64,000 nt of DNA from Chryseobacterium sp. 7. Lineage in GTDB: Bacteria; Bacteroidota; Bacteroidia; Flavobacteriales; Weeksellaceae. A program made the position numbers and the translations under genes. The DNA lies in contig NZ_RCCA01000001.1 in the NCBI RefSeq assembly GCF_003663845.1, forward strand, positions 434,001 to 498,000, given 5' to 3'. The notes below the pieces were generated by a model, which did no database searches, was not told the DNA's origin, and saw only the letters and a list, made by a program, of their open reading frames with translations. Position 1 is the stretch's first letter. Each line of letters begins with the position of its first letter. Of this stretch, positions 19,324 through 27,656 are shown piece by piece.

Positions 19324-20202
19324 TTATTCAATTTTTTTCACGCCTTTAAATTGTTCTTTAAATTCTGTTGGCGTTGTCTTTTTGATGGATTTAAATACCT
19401 TGTTGAAGTTCGCAATATTATTAAACCCAGCTTCAAAAGCAATTTCAAAAACCGTAAGATTTTTTTCCATCAGCCAGCGTGCGGCGTAACTGATTCTTAT
19501 CTCATTCAGATAGTTAATGAATGTTTTTCCTGTTCTTTTTTTGATAAATCTGTTGAAAGTTACATTACTCATATTCACCAATGAAGCCACTTTATCCAGT
19601 GTTATTTTATTCTCAAAATTTTTATGGACAAAGTCATGAATAACCTTCATTTTATCATTATCTGCAAAAGATTCAAGCTCTATGCTGTAGGAAGACAGAA
19701 GGGTTTTGTTTTCTGCAACGGCCAGTTCATTCAAGATTTTCATAATTTCTATAAAAGACTCAAAACTGTTCATTTTGGACAGATTGAGAAACGAATCTTT
19801 TAGTTTTTCAGCCGTTTCTGTTGAGAAAAGAATTCCCTTGATAGAATCTTTCATCAGATTATTGATTGGTTTCAGGATATTTTTCTCCATCAGTGACTGT
19901 TGAAAGAAATCCTGATTGAATTGTATGGTGATCTCGTGAGTCTTTCTGTTTTTGCATTTATAATTGGCCCAGCAATGTGGTAAATTAGGGCCAACCAATA
20001 CCAGCTCTATATTTCCAATTTCACCTGTGTGGTCTCCAATCATTCTGCGATACCCTTTTCCTTTATAGATAAAGTTGATTTCAATTTCCGGATGATAATG
20101 ATACGGGAAGTCAAAAGAAGCTTTAATCCTGTCGAATACGAGAAAACTATCCTCAGGAGACAGTGGAGTTATTTCTCTCAGAATATTTTCTAATTCGCTC
20201 AT
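19324..20202 (-). CDS. AraC family transcriptional regulator (likely PUL regulator)
   Basis: 292 residues with a cupin-type sensor in the N-terminal half (FPYHYHPEIEINFIYKGKG) and two helix-turn-helix motifs in the last 100 residues (ITLDKVASLVNMSNVTFNRF and LTVFEIAFEAGFNNIANFNKVF). It lies immediately upstream of the SusCD operon on the same strand, with its own terminator, and so is the best candidate activator responding to a mannose-containing sugar. Most Bacteroidota PULs use hybrid two-component or ECF/anti-sigma regulators; a cytoplasmic AraC sensor suggests that a mono- or disaccharide is the signal. The actual ligand is unknown. Confidence 0.87.
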   Translation of the reverse strand: MSELENILREITPLSPEDSFLVFDRIKASFDFPYHYHPEIEINFIYKGKGYRRMIGDHTGEIGNIELVLVGPNLPHCWANYKCKNRKTHEITIQFNQDFFQQSLMEKNILKPINNLMKDSIKGILFSTETAEKLKDSFLNLSKMNSFESFIEIMKILNELAVAENKTLLSSYSIELESFADNDKMKVIHDFVHKNFENKITLDKVASLVNMSNVTFNRFIKKRTGKTFINYLNEIRISYAARWLMEKNLTVFEIAFEAGFNNIANFNKVFKSIKKTTPTEFKEQFKGVKKIE

Positions 20203-20402
20203 ACAGGCAGTTTTGAAAAATGGTTAAATAATATAGGTCGCGATACAAATCTTTGTAAAAATGATAAAATAATATCAATGTAAAAATATATTTGCGATTT
20301 ATTTTATTCCAATTCTTTATGTCTGGCATCAGAAATTTGGGTTTCAATAATTTAATAAAGCTCAAATCATGCTTTTTTGTATCTTTAAACTAAAGTTAAA
20401 GT

Positions 20403-21269
20403 ATGCCGCAACCGCTTATTTTTGAAGATCAATATAAAAGACTCGGACTGGAGGTATTTTCGGAAGAAAATCTGGAGAATTTCAACGGAAATCGGTTCAG
20501 TACAGATATTAAAGTATTTTTTATTCCTTCCGGATATGAACTTACGGTAGACTTTAATCATTACAAAATAAAGACTCCTTCATTATTTTTTTTGACAAAC
20601 CAGCATCTGAATATCCAAAAAGGAAAAGATGAATCTATACTTCTTTTCTACAACCGTGATTTCTACTGCATCCAGATTCATGATAAAGAAGTAGCTTGCG
20701 ATGGGCTCCTTTTTCATAATGTTTTTGAAATTCCTTTTGTGGAGCTTGATGATTCTGAAACGAGTCTTATAAAAGGACTGTTCCAAAACATTCAGGATGA
20801 GCTTAAATGGAAAGACTCTTCTGCCGAAGAAATGATCAGAACCTATGTAAAACAGATCATCATCCGGGCTACCAGAAAGTGGAAGAAACAAAATTTAGAT
20901 AATAACTCTGTCAGAATTCCAGGCAGCGAACTTGATATTTTCCGAGACTTCAGCAGACATCTGGAAATCCATTTCAGAGAGAAACATAATGTAGCAGAAT
21001 ATGCAGAACTGCTTCACATAGCACCGAAAACCTTAACCCATAAATTTAAAAATTTAAATCTGGAGTCTCCCAATCAGTTTATCATCAACAGGATTTTACT
21101 GGAAGCTAAAAGATTACTGTTTTATACAGATAAGCCCGTAAAGGAAATTGCCTACGATCTCGGCTATGAAGATCCTGCTTATTTTAACCGTCTTTTCACC
21201 AATAAAACAGGAAGTACACCTTCCAATTTCAAAAAAAATTACTCCTCGGGAAAAAAGTACAATATTTAA
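20403..21269 (+). CDS. AraC family transcriptional regulator
   Basis: 288 residues, divergent from the PUL regulator. The N-terminal 180 residues form a sensor domain of no recognised ligand class; the C-terminal region has an AraC HTH pair, with NVAEYAELLHIAPKTLTHKF and KPVKEIAYDLGYEDPAYFNRLF. The two AraC genes are separated by 200 nt of AT-rich DNA. The downstream gene is osmC, which has its own promoter, so a role for this regulator in oxidative or organic peroxide response is possible but not shown. Confidence 0.85.
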   Translation: MPQPLIFEDQYKRLGLEVFSEENLENFNGNRFSTDIKVFFIPSGYELTVDFNHYKIKTPSLFFLTNQHLNIQKGKDESILLFYNRDFYCIQIHDKEVACDGLLFHNVFEIPFVELDDSETSLIKGLFQNIQDELKWKDSSAEEMIRTYVKQIIIRATRKWKKQNLDNNSVRIPGSELDIFRDFSRHLEIHFREKHNVAEYAELLHIAPKTLTHKFKNLNLESPNQFIINRILLEAKRLLFYTDKPVKEIAYDLGYEDPAYFNRLFTNKTGSTPSNFKKNYSSGKKYNI

Positions 21270-21282
21270 GTCTTTTTATCTA

Positions 21283-21313
21283 TTGAATACTCCTAACCGC
21301 AGACATACCTTTG
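21283..21313 (+). promoter_or_regulatory. osmC promoter (TTG-N20-TACCTTTG)
   Basis: TTG at 21283-21285 and TACCTTTG at 21306-21313 are 20 nt apart, a canonical flavobacterial -33/-7 pair, about 42 nt upstream of the osmC ATG. This indicates osmC is transcribed independently of the araC gene before it. Confidence 0.7.
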
Positions 21314-21355
21314 TAACATCAAAAACAAACAATACTAAATACAAAAACAAACATT

Positions 21356-21775
21356 ATGAGACGTAACGCAACAGCCGTTTGGAACGGTACCATCAAAGAA
21401 GGAAAAGGACATTTAACTACTCAGAGTACCACTTTAAATCAGACTCAATATTCTTTCAACAGCCGTTTTGCAGATGGTGTTGGGACAAACCCTGAAGAAT
21501 TACTTGCAGCAGCTCACGCTGGATGTTTCACTATGAAACTGGATGCGGAATTATCACAGGCAGGTTACAACCCTGAAGAATTAAAAACAACTTCTGTAAT
21601 CACTCTTGACCCAAACATTGGAAAAATTACAAAATCTGAACTGACTCTTACTGCTAAAGTTCCGGGAATCTCAGAAGAAGAATTCCAGAAATTCGCTAAG
21701 ATTGCTGAAGAAGGATGCCCCGTAAGTGCCGCTTTCAACTTTGAAATTACATTGAATGCTACTTTAGAAAATTAA
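21356..21775 (+). CDS. osmC: OsmC family peroxiredoxin
   Basis: 139-residue thiol peroxidase of the OsmC/Ohr family that reduces organic hydroperoxides in the cytoplasm. The two redox cysteines are visible: Cys in AAAHAGCFTM (about residue 60) and Cys in EEGCPVSAA (about residue 122), with the Arg/Glu pair expected nearby (N-terminal SRFADGVGTNPEELLAAA block). Length is normal for OsmC. Its own promoter precedes it and a hairpin terminator follows, so it is monocistronic. OsmC rather than Ohr is favoured by the GTNPEELLAAAHA motif. Confidence 0.92.
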   Translation: MRRNATAVWNGTIKEGKGHLTTQSTTLNQTQYSFNSRFADGVGTNPEELLAAAHAGCFTMKLDAELSQAGYNPEELKTTSVITLDPNIGKITKSELTLTAKVPGISEEEFQKFAKIAEEGCPVSAAFNFEITLNATLEN

Positions 21776-21798
21776 GATTCAAAGCATTTATATCAATA

Positions 21799-21843
21799 GA
21801 AACGGGCATTATCCTGAGCGGAGACGAAGGAAGCCCGTTTTCT
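21799..21843 (+). terminator. osmC terminator with long loop
   Basis: AACGGGC pairs with GCCCGTT across a loop of about 24 nt and is followed by TTTTCTTTTTT. The loop contains TCCTGAGCGGAGACGAAGGA, a sequence that resembles a dispersed motif common in Bacteroidota intergenic regions, itself partly self-complementary (TCCT/AGGA). Confidence 0.65.
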
Positions 21844-21920
21844 TTTTTAAAATAATTCTATTGGCTTTAGTCAAAACTTAAATCCAAAACATTCAAATTA
21901 ATTATTCTCCTTCAATAAAA

Positions 21921-21950
21921 TATACCGAGTGGTATATTTTTGTATATTTG
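21921..21950 (+). promoter_or_regulatory. TetR operator and promoter
   Basis: TATACC-GAGT-GGTATA at 21921-21936 is a perfect 6-4-6 inverted repeat. It overlaps the -7 region: both TATTTTTG (21935-21942) and TATATTTG (21943-21950) fit TAnnTTTG. A palindrome at this place, directly before a tetR gene, is the expected autoregulatory operator controlling the whole operon. Confidence 0.75.
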
Positions 21951-21971
21951 CATTACAATTATCCAATTATA

Positions 21972-22577
21972 ATGTCGAAGGCAGAAAAAACAAAACAGCA
22001 TATCATCGAGAAAACAGCGACTCTTTTTAATACGAAGGGTTATATTTCCACATCGCTGTCTGACATTACACAAGCAACAGGGCTGACGAAAGGGAGTATC
22101 TATGGAAATTTTGAAAACAAAGATGAAGTCGCGATTGAAGTTTATAAATACAATGCAGGATTATTGGGTAAAACCCTCAGTCGCTCTTTTAGCGATGAGT
22201 TCCCTACTTCTCTGGATAAGCTTCATGCTTTTGTAGATTTTTATAGAAAAAAATGGAAATTTGTTTTTGCCAACGGCGGATGTCCTTTAATGAATGCTGC
22301 AACAGAAGCAGATGATTCTTTTCCTGCTTTAAAAACCCAGGTTAAAAGATCTTTTGAACAGTGGATGATCAAGATATCAGGTTCTATTACCGAAGGGCAA
22401 AAGAATGGTGAAATTGATAAAAAAATCAATGCTGATCAATACGCTTCCCTATTCATCATGCTTATTGAAGGCGGAATTCTGCTTTCAAAAACAATGGGTG
22501 ACCAGAGCTTTCTCAACAATGCTTTAGATAAGGTTAGCAGTATGATTGATCATGAACTCAATATTCTTCCATCATAA
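21972..22577 (+). CDS. TetR/AcrR family repressor
   Basis: 201 residues. The N-terminal HTH is typical (IIEKTATLFNTKGYISTSLSDI...GLTKGSIYGNFENKDEV). The start at 21972 (MSKAEKTKQ) is chosen because an in-frame TTG at 21948 lies within the promoter -7 box. It is the first gene of a four-gene operon with thiolase, thioesterase and ketoacyl synthase; spacing to the thiolase is 10 nt. By analogy with other TetR regulators of fatty-acid genes it probably senses an acyl-CoA or fatty acid and controls its own operon. Confidence 0.9.
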   Translation: MSKAEKTKQHIIEKTATLFNTKGYISTSLSDITQATGLTKGSIYGNFENKDEVAIEVYKYNAGLLGKTLSRSFSDEFPTSLDKLHAFVDFYRKKWKFVFANGGCPLMNAATEADDSFPALKTQVKRSFEQWMIKISGSITEGQKNGEIDKKINADQYASLFIMLIEGGILLSKTMGDQSFLNNALDKVSSMIDHELNILPS

Positions 22578-22587
22578 ATAATACAAT

Positions 22588-23856
22588 ATGGAAACAAAAA
22601 AAGTGGCTATTGTGGGATACAACAGAATCCCTTTCGCCAGAATGAATACCGCTTATTCGGAACAGGGAAACCAGGATCTGCTTCTTGCTTCTCTTAACGG
22701 ATTGATAAGCCGTTATCATTTAAAAGGAAAACGACTGGGAGAAGTTGCCGGAGGTGCTGTGATTAAACACATTTCTGAAAGCAACCTCATCAGAGAAACA
22801 GTGATGAATACTACTCTTGACCCTGCAACTCCTGCATGTGATCTTCAGCAGGCATGTGATACAGGTATTGAAGCGGCCATTTATATCGGAAATAAAATTG
22901 CATTAGGACAGATAGAATCGGGTATTGCATGCGGAGTGGAAGCTATGAGCAATATTCCGTTTGAGTCTTCACCAAGATTAAGAAAAGCCTTGTTAAAAGC
23001 TAATAAAGAAAAATCAGCATTTGGAAAATTAAAACAACTACTAAGCCCAAGACTGAAAGATTGGATGCCTATTCCATACAAAGGACAGGAACCCAAAACA
23101 GGTCTGGTAATGGGTGAACATACAGAAATTACAGCAAAATATTATAATATTCCCAGAAAAGAACAGGACGAATTGGCTTTAAAAAGTCATCAGAATATGG
23201 CAAAAGCGTATGATGAAGGATTCTTTGATGATATGATCACTCCGGCTTTTGGCTTAGATAAAGATAATAACTTAAGACGCGACAGCAGTTTTGAAAAGCT
23301 TTCACAAATAAAACCTGCATTTGATAAACAGAACGGAACTCTGACGGCAGGAAACTCAACACCTTTTACAGATGGAGCTTCAGCGGTATTGCTGGCCAGT
23401 GAAGAATGGGCAAAAGCCAACAATCTTCCCATTTTAGCTTATATTAGTTTTTCTGAGGTGGCAGGAATAGAATACGTAGAAAATAAACAGGATCTGCTTC
23501 TTGCCCCTGTTTTCGCCGCAGAAAGAATGCTTAAAAAAGCAAACATGAATTTGTCTGATTTTGATTATTACGAAATTCATGAAGCATTTGCAGCACAGGT
23601 TTTAGCCACCATAAAAATCTGGGAAAATGATGAGCTTGCGCAAAAATTCGGATTGGAAAAAGCCTTGGGAAAAATAGACAGAAGTAAGTTGAATGTAAAA
23701 GGAGGAAGCCTTGCAGCAGCCCACCCATTTGCAGCAACAGGAGGAAGAATTATCGCAACACTGGCAAAACTGCTCAACGAAAAAGGCACCGGAAAAGGGT
23801 TTATATCCATCTGTGCAGCACGTGGACAGGGAGTAACCATGATTTTAGAAAAGTAA
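22588..23856 (+). CDS. Thiolase (acetyl-CoA C-acyltransferase)
   Basis: 422-residue thiolase. Active-site Cys90 in DLQQACDTG acylates the substrate, His in EIHEAFAAQ and the second Cys in SICAARGQG complete the triad, and NVKGGSLAAAHPFAATGGR is the conserved C-terminal His motif. It either cleaves 3-ketoacyl-CoA (beta-oxidation) or condenses acetyl-CoA. It is in an operon with a hotdog thioesterase and a FabF-like synthase rather than with a FadB-type partner, so it may serve a specialised acyl chain route. Direction of the reaction cannot be decided from sequence. Confidence 0.9.
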   Translation: METKKVAIVGYNRIPFARMNTAYSEQGNQDLLLASLNGLISRYHLKGKRLGEVAGGAVIKHISESNLIRETVMNTTLDPATPACDLQQACDTGIEAAIYIGNKIALGQIESGIACGVEAMSNIPFESSPRLRKALLKANKEKSAFGKLKQLLSPRLKDWMPIPYKGQEPKTGLVMGEHTEITAKYYNIPRKEQDELALKSHQNMAKAYDEGFFDDMITPAFGLDKDNNLRRDSSFEKLSQIKPAFDKQNGTLTAGNSTPFTDGASAVLLASEEWAKANNLPILAYISFSEVAGIEYVENKQDLLLAPVFAAERMLKKANMNLSDFDYYEIHEAFAAQVLATIKIWENDELAQKFGLEKALGKIDRSKLNVKGGSLAAAHPFAATGGRIIATLAKLLNEKGTGKGFISICAARGQGVTMILEK

Positions 23857-23866
23857 AAGACTAAGT

Positions 23867-24292
23867 ATGGATAGATTAGCACAATTAAAAAAATTCATCG
23901 GAAAAGAATTTGACCAGTCACCATCTCCATTTATGAAATGGCTGAATCCTATTGTTCTTTCCGTAGAAGAAGGACAACTGGAATTTCAATATACCATAAG
24001 ACCGGAATGGCTGAATCCGATAGGAAATCTTCACGGCGGAGTTACCGCTGCTATTATAGATGATATCATTGGTGCCACTATGTTTTCTTTAAATGAAAAT
24101 TCTTTTATTACTACTATAAATAATGTCATTGATTATTTCTCAACTGCAAAAGAAAATGATAATATTGTAGCCGAAACTAAAATCATTAAAAGGGGAAAGC
24201 AGTTTGTAAATGCTCAGTGCGAAATATGGAATGCAGATAAGACCCGTTTAATAGCGAGGGGAACCTCGAATTTATTCAAAATCAATAACTAA
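23867..24292 (+). CDS. PaaI-like hotdog thioesterase
   Basis: 141 residues, single hotdog fold. The motif NLHGGVTAAIIDDIIGAT carries the HGG and Asp of the PaaI/DUF4442 acyl-CoA thioesterases. It starts 10 nt after the thiolase stop and ends 2 nt before the ketoacyl synthase start, so translation is probably coupled. Expected role: hydrolysis of an acyl-CoA made or accumulated in this pathway. Substrate chain length is unknown. Confidence 0.87.
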   Translation: MDRLAQLKKFIGKEFDQSPSPFMKWLNPIVLSVEEGQLEFQYTIRPEWLNPIGNLHGGVTAAIIDDIIGATMFSLNENSFITTINNVIDYFSTAKENDNIVAETKIIKRGKQFVNAQCEIWNADKTRLIARGTSNLFKINN

Positions 24293-24294
24293 GT

Positions 24295-25536
24295 ATGAAA
24301 AGAGTTGTCATTACAGGTCTCGGCGCAGTGACGCCTTTGGGAAATAATGTCGAAGAATTTTGGCAAAACAGTATCAATGGAGTGAGTGGAGCAAACAAAA
24401 TCACCCATTTTGACACAGAAAAGTTTAAAGTACATTTTGCTTGTGAGGTTAAAAACTTTGATCCAAAAGCTCATTTAACACACAACGAAATCAAAAGAAG
24501 TGATTTATTTTCACAATATGCAATGTACTCTACTGCGGAGGCGTTGAAAGATTCCGGGCTTGAACTGGAAAATATGGACCCATTTGATGTAGGGGTTATC
24601 TGGGGAACAGGACAAGGAGGAATGTGGACTTTCGAAAGCGAGGTCATGAATTTTGCAGCAGGCGACGGAACCCCAAGATTCAATCCTTTCTTCGTGCCGA
24701 AATTTATTGCCAATATGGCTTCGGGAATGATTTCCATGAAATATGGCCTTCAGGGAATCAATTATACAACTGTTTCTGCATGTGCAACAGGAAATACGGC
24801 ATTAATGGATGCCTTCAACTATATCCGTCTTGGAAAAGCAAAAGTAATTGTAAGCGGTGGTTCTGAGGCTGCTATTTCTCCGGCTTCTATCGGAGGATTT
24901 TCCATTATGAAAGCGATGTCTACACGAAATGACGATTTTGCAACCGCCAGCCGTCCTTACGATGCAGAAAGAGATGGTTTTGTGATGGGTGAAGGTTCCG
25001 GAACTTTGATTCTGGAAGAATATGAACATGCCAAAGCAAGAGGAGCAAAAATCTATGCAGAATTGGTAGGTGCTGCCATGACAGCGGATGCCTATCATAT
25101 GACGGCACCTCATCCTGATGGTGTTGGAGCAATCAAAGCCATGCAGTTGGCTCTTAACGAAGCAGAAATCAATGTAGATGATATTGATTATATTAATCCT
25201 CATGCCACTTCTACTCCTCTTGGAGATCTGGTAGAGTTGAACGGAATTAATAAATTATTTAAAGGAAGCAAGAATCTTGATATCAGTGCAACGAAATCCA
25301 TGACAGGCCACCTGTTGGGAGCTGCCGGGGCTGTGGAAGCCATTCTTTCCATTAAAGCGATTCAAAACGGAATTATTCCGCCAACCATTAACCTTCATTC
25401 TATTGATGAGAATATCCCGAAAGACATCAATATTGTATTTGGAGAAGCAAAAGAAAAAGATATTACCTATGCTTTAAGTAATGCTTTTGGCTTTGGAGGA
25501 CATAATGCTACTTTAATTTTTAAGAAATTCATATAA
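24295..25536 (+). CDS. Beta-ketoacyl-ACP synthase II-like (FabF family)
   Basis: 413 residues. The C-H-H triad is complete: Cys163 in TTVSACATGN, His in NPHATSTPLGD and His in TKSMTGHLLGAAGA. Start MKRVVITGLGAVTPLG and length match FabF closely. It is the last gene of the TetR operon, directly followed by a strong terminator. Because it is regulated with a thiolase and a thioesterase, it is more likely a second, inducible condensing enzyme (for instance for membrane lipid remodelling or an aryl/alkyl lipid) than the housekeeping FabF. Confidence 0.9.
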   Translation: MKRVVITGLGAVTPLGNNVEEFWQNSINGVSGANKITHFDTEKFKVHFACEVKNFDPKAHLTHNEIKRSDLFSQYAMYSTAEALKDSGLELENMDPFDVGVIWGTGQGGMWTFESEVMNFAAGDGTPRFNPFFVPKFIANMASGMISMKYGLQGINYTTVSACATGNTALMDAFNYIRLGKAKVIVSGGSEAAISPASIGGFSIMKAMSTRNDDFATASRPYDAERDGFVMGEGSGTLILEEYEHAKARGAKIYAELVGAAMTADAYHMTAPHPDGVGAIKAMQLALNEAEINVDDIDYINPHATSTPLGDLVELNGINKLFKGSKNLDISATKSMTGHLLGAAGAVEAILSIKAIQNGIIPPTINLHSIDENIPKDINIVFGEAKEKDITYALSNAFGFGGHNATLIFKKFI

Positions 25537-25556
25537 TTTGAATTAAAATAATTGAG

Positions 25557-25584
25557 AATCCCTGTATGAAACCATACAGGGATT
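25557..25584 (+). terminator. Terminator of the TetR operon
   Basis: Perfect 12-bp stem (25557-25568 with 25573-25584), loop AAAC, followed by TTTTTTAT. It closes the fatty-acid operon and lies between two convergent genes. Confidence 0.92.
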
Positions 25585-25609
25585 TTTTATTCTATTTTAT
25601 CTTTAATTG

Positions 25610-26041
25610 TTACATAAAATCCGCATCAGGAATGAAAAAATCATCCTCATTCTCTACAATCGGGATATAAAGTCTCTCCCATACTTTACCTTTCAGTATA
25701 TCCCAGCTATGACCGGAACCTTTAAGATCTTCAGCCAAAAGAATAATTCCTGGTTCAATAATAAATGTAGTACCGTCTGTTACTTTAAATCTTATATTCC
25801 CTTTGATGGTAATAACATATTGCCTTCTGGGTGCCGGATGGTCATTTTTTTCCCATTCTTCCGTTTCATTACTCATCCAGAAAACGGTAGCTTTTATATG
25901 TTTAAGAGTGGGCATTTTACCTTTCTCAAAAGTACATGAGCCATCAGGATTATTAATCAGTCTTATGGCTGGAACGAATCCTGTAGATGTTTCCAGGGCT
26001 ACATTTATATTTTTTTGATTTTCATCTTGTCCATTCATCAT
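25610..26041 (-). CDS. Small cupin-like protein
   Basis: 143 residues, no signal peptide, no membrane segment. The pattern APRRQYVITIKGNIRFKVTDG followed by FIIEPGIILLAEDLKGSGHSW fits a single cupin beta-barrel, as in proteins annotated cupin domain-containing. The metal-ligand histidines are only partly present (His in DHPAPRR and GSGHSW), so binding of a metal is plausible but enzymatic activity is uncertain. It is a lone gene, convergent with the FabF-like gene. Confidence 0.7.
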   Translation of the reverse strand: MMNGQDENQKNINVALETSTGFVPAIRLINNPDGSCTFEKGKMPTLKHIKATVFWMSNETEEWEKNDHPAPRRQYVITIKGNIRFKVTDGTTFIIEPGIILLAEDLKGSGHSWDILKGKVWERLYIPIVENEDDFFIPDADFM

Positions 26042-26115
26042 TCTATTATACTTTAAAGCAAAAGAGTTATATAAATGTAATTGTTATTTTCGAATTGCAG
26101 GACCTATTTAAAAGA

Positions 26116-26145
26116 AAAAGAGCAGCCCAATCTGACTGCTCTTTT
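26116..26145 (-). terminator. Terminator of the L,D-transpeptidase-like gene
   Basis: AAAAGAGCAG (26116-26125) pairs with CTGCTCTTTT (26136-26145) around a 10-nt loop, 6 nt after the stop codon of the minus-strand gene. Confidence 0.8.
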
Positions 26146-26150
26146 AATCT

Positions 26151-26906
26151 TTACGCTTTCAACCATTCTGAGGAAGAAAGGTAATTCTGATCGGGATAAT
26201 AGATGAACAGACAGTTTTTTCCTTTAATCGTATTGATTATAGACTGTGTCAGCTCTCTTGGAACGGCAGGGCATCCCCAGCTTCTTCCGATTCTTTTGTG
26301 CATCGAAGCAAATGCATCACTTACATAATCCGCACCATGCATTACAATTGCTCTTCTGTATGCAGCATCATTAAAGCCCTTATCCATTCCTAATAATTTA
26401 AGAGAGTATCCGTTATCACCCTGATAGGTAGCATCCGTGATATAAAATCCCAGGCTGCTCTGCAGCGAACTTTCCTTGTTAGAAAAATTCGTCGCAAATT
26501 CTTCGCCAGTATTTTTTCCGTGTGCCACTAAAGAGTTGAACAGAACTTTTTTGTCTTCCAGGTCAATGATCCAAAGTCTTTTTGTGTTAGAAGACATAGA
26601 AAAATCGCAGATAGTCAGTAAATGCGAGTCTTGGGTAAGCAATCCTGCTTTTTTTAAATTTTCATAACCAGTTAATGCTTTTGAGAACACATCATAGTTC
26701 AGTTCATGTTCCGGGTCAAATGCAATAGATTGGTACAGTGCTTCTGATGCAGACACAGCTGTTGTGTTCTTCTCAGATTTCGTTTCAGCTACTTTTTCAG
26801 TTTTCTTTGTTGTTACATTCTCACTTTTCGCCGCTACTCTTGGGGAAATGTAGAATGAAGTCGTAACCATGTAAACAAGGCATAATACACTATAAATTCC
26901 TTTCAT
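26151..26906 (-). CDS. Murein L,D-transpeptidase catalytic domain protein (YkuD_2)
   Basis: 251-residue exported protein with N-terminal hydrophobic segment. The C-terminal 170 residues carry the YkuD_2 pattern: LWIIDLEDKKVLFNSLVAHG, IVMHGADYVSD and GRSWGCPAVP with the catalytic Cys. Proteins of this family are predicted to cross-link or modify peptidoglycan or to anchor proteins to it; few are characterised. A low-complexity Lys/Thr/Glu linker follows the signal region. The minus-strand box TAATTTTG at 26937-26944 stands 31 nt upstream and is the likely promoter. Confidence 0.85.
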   Translation of the reverse strand: MKGIYSVLCLVYMVTTSFYISPRVAAKSENVTTKKTEKVAETKSEKNTTAVSASEALYQSIAFDPEHELNYDVFSKALTGYENLKKAGLLTQDSHLLTICDFSMSSNTKRLWIIDLEDKKVLFNSLVAHGKNTGEEFATNFSNKESSLQSSLGFYITDATYQGDNGYSLKLLGMDKGFNDAAYRRAIVMHGADYVSDAFASMHKRIGRSWGCPAVPRELTQSIINTIKGKNCLFIYYPDQNYLSSSEWLKA

Positions 26907-27033
26907 TCAATACTATATAAATCCAAATTAGTGGGGCAAAATTATAAAAACATAATTACCAAGGGGGTATAACTCTAAAAAGTTTAACGCTATTTAAGAA
27001 ACTTTAACGTCCTGATTTTGTGAATTAAAGCAC

Positions 27034-27573
27034 TTATTTTTGAGAATCCGGAACAAATTCAAGGCTCACAGAATTCATACAATACCTCAATCCTGTAGGC
27101 TTCGGGCCGTCATCGAAAACATGTCCAAGGTGAGAATCGCATCTTTTGCAAAGCACTTCTACCCTATCCATTCCATAAGACTGGTCTCTTACATAATAGA
27201 CTCCTTCTTTATCAGCTTCAAAGAAACTTGGCCAGCCACAGCTGCTGGAAAATTTTGATGTAGAACGAAACAGATGATTTCCACACACCGCACAATAATA
27301 TTCTCCTATCTCATCAAATTCATTGTATTTTCCTGTAAAAGCTCTTTCAGTCGCTGCCTCTCTGGCAATTGCGTATAAATCCGGAGCAAGGATTTTTTTC
27401 CATTCTTCATTGGAAATATTAAGTTTTGCAGTATCGGTTCTGGAATAGTATGGATTGTTTTTTGCTTCTGTATTTTCCATAAGAGTTTTTTTAATAGGTT
27501 CGTATTTCTGCGTACATGCCTGCAGAAAAAATAATAAGGGGACTGAAACTAAAAATTTCATCGTAAATTTCAT
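27034..27573 (-). CDS. msrB: Peptide methionine-(R)-S-oxide reductase MsrB, lipoprotein
   Basis: 179 residues. The MsrB fold is complete: two CxxC zinc motifs (CAVCGNH and CKRCDSH), SCGWPSF, HVFDDGP and the catalytic Cys in LRYCMNSVSLEF. The N-terminus MKFLVSVPLLFFLQAC is a lipoprotein signal, so the enzyme is membrane-anchored and repairs oxidised periplasmic or envelope proteins using electrons delivered across the membrane. Cytoplasmic MsrB lacks this signal. It is divergent from the DUF445 gene, with back-to-back -7 boxes between them. Confidence 0.93.
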   Translation of the reverse strand: MKFTMKFLVSVPLLFFLQACTQKYEPIKKTLMENTEAKNNPYYSRTDTAKLNISNEEWKKILAPDLYAIAREAATERAFTGKYNEFDEIGEYYCAVCGNHLFRSTSKFSSSCGWPSFFEADKEGVYYVRDQSYGMDRVEVLCKRCDSHLGHVFDDGPKPTGLRYCMNSVSLEFVPDSQK

Positions 27574-27634
27574 TCTTTAACCGCAAAATTTTTGAAGTTT
27601 AAAAGCTTTTATTAAGATTAAACGGTTTCATAAC

Positions 27635-27651
27635 CAAATTTAGTAAATTTG
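27635..27651. promoter_or_regulatory. Palindromic divergent -7 boxes (msrB / DUF445)
   Basis: CAAATTTA-G-TAAATTTG is a perfect palindrome made of two TAnnTTTG boxes back to back. The rightward box ends 5 nt before the DUF445 ATG at 27657, so that mRNA should be essentially leaderless. The leftward box would give msrB a leader of about 55 nt. Confidence 0.55.
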
Positions 27652-27656
27652 AGAAT

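Noticed and set aside
21948..21971. TTG start extending the TetR protein
   Set aside because: It overlaps the TATATTTG promoter box; MSKAEK at 21972 fits the family N-terminus.
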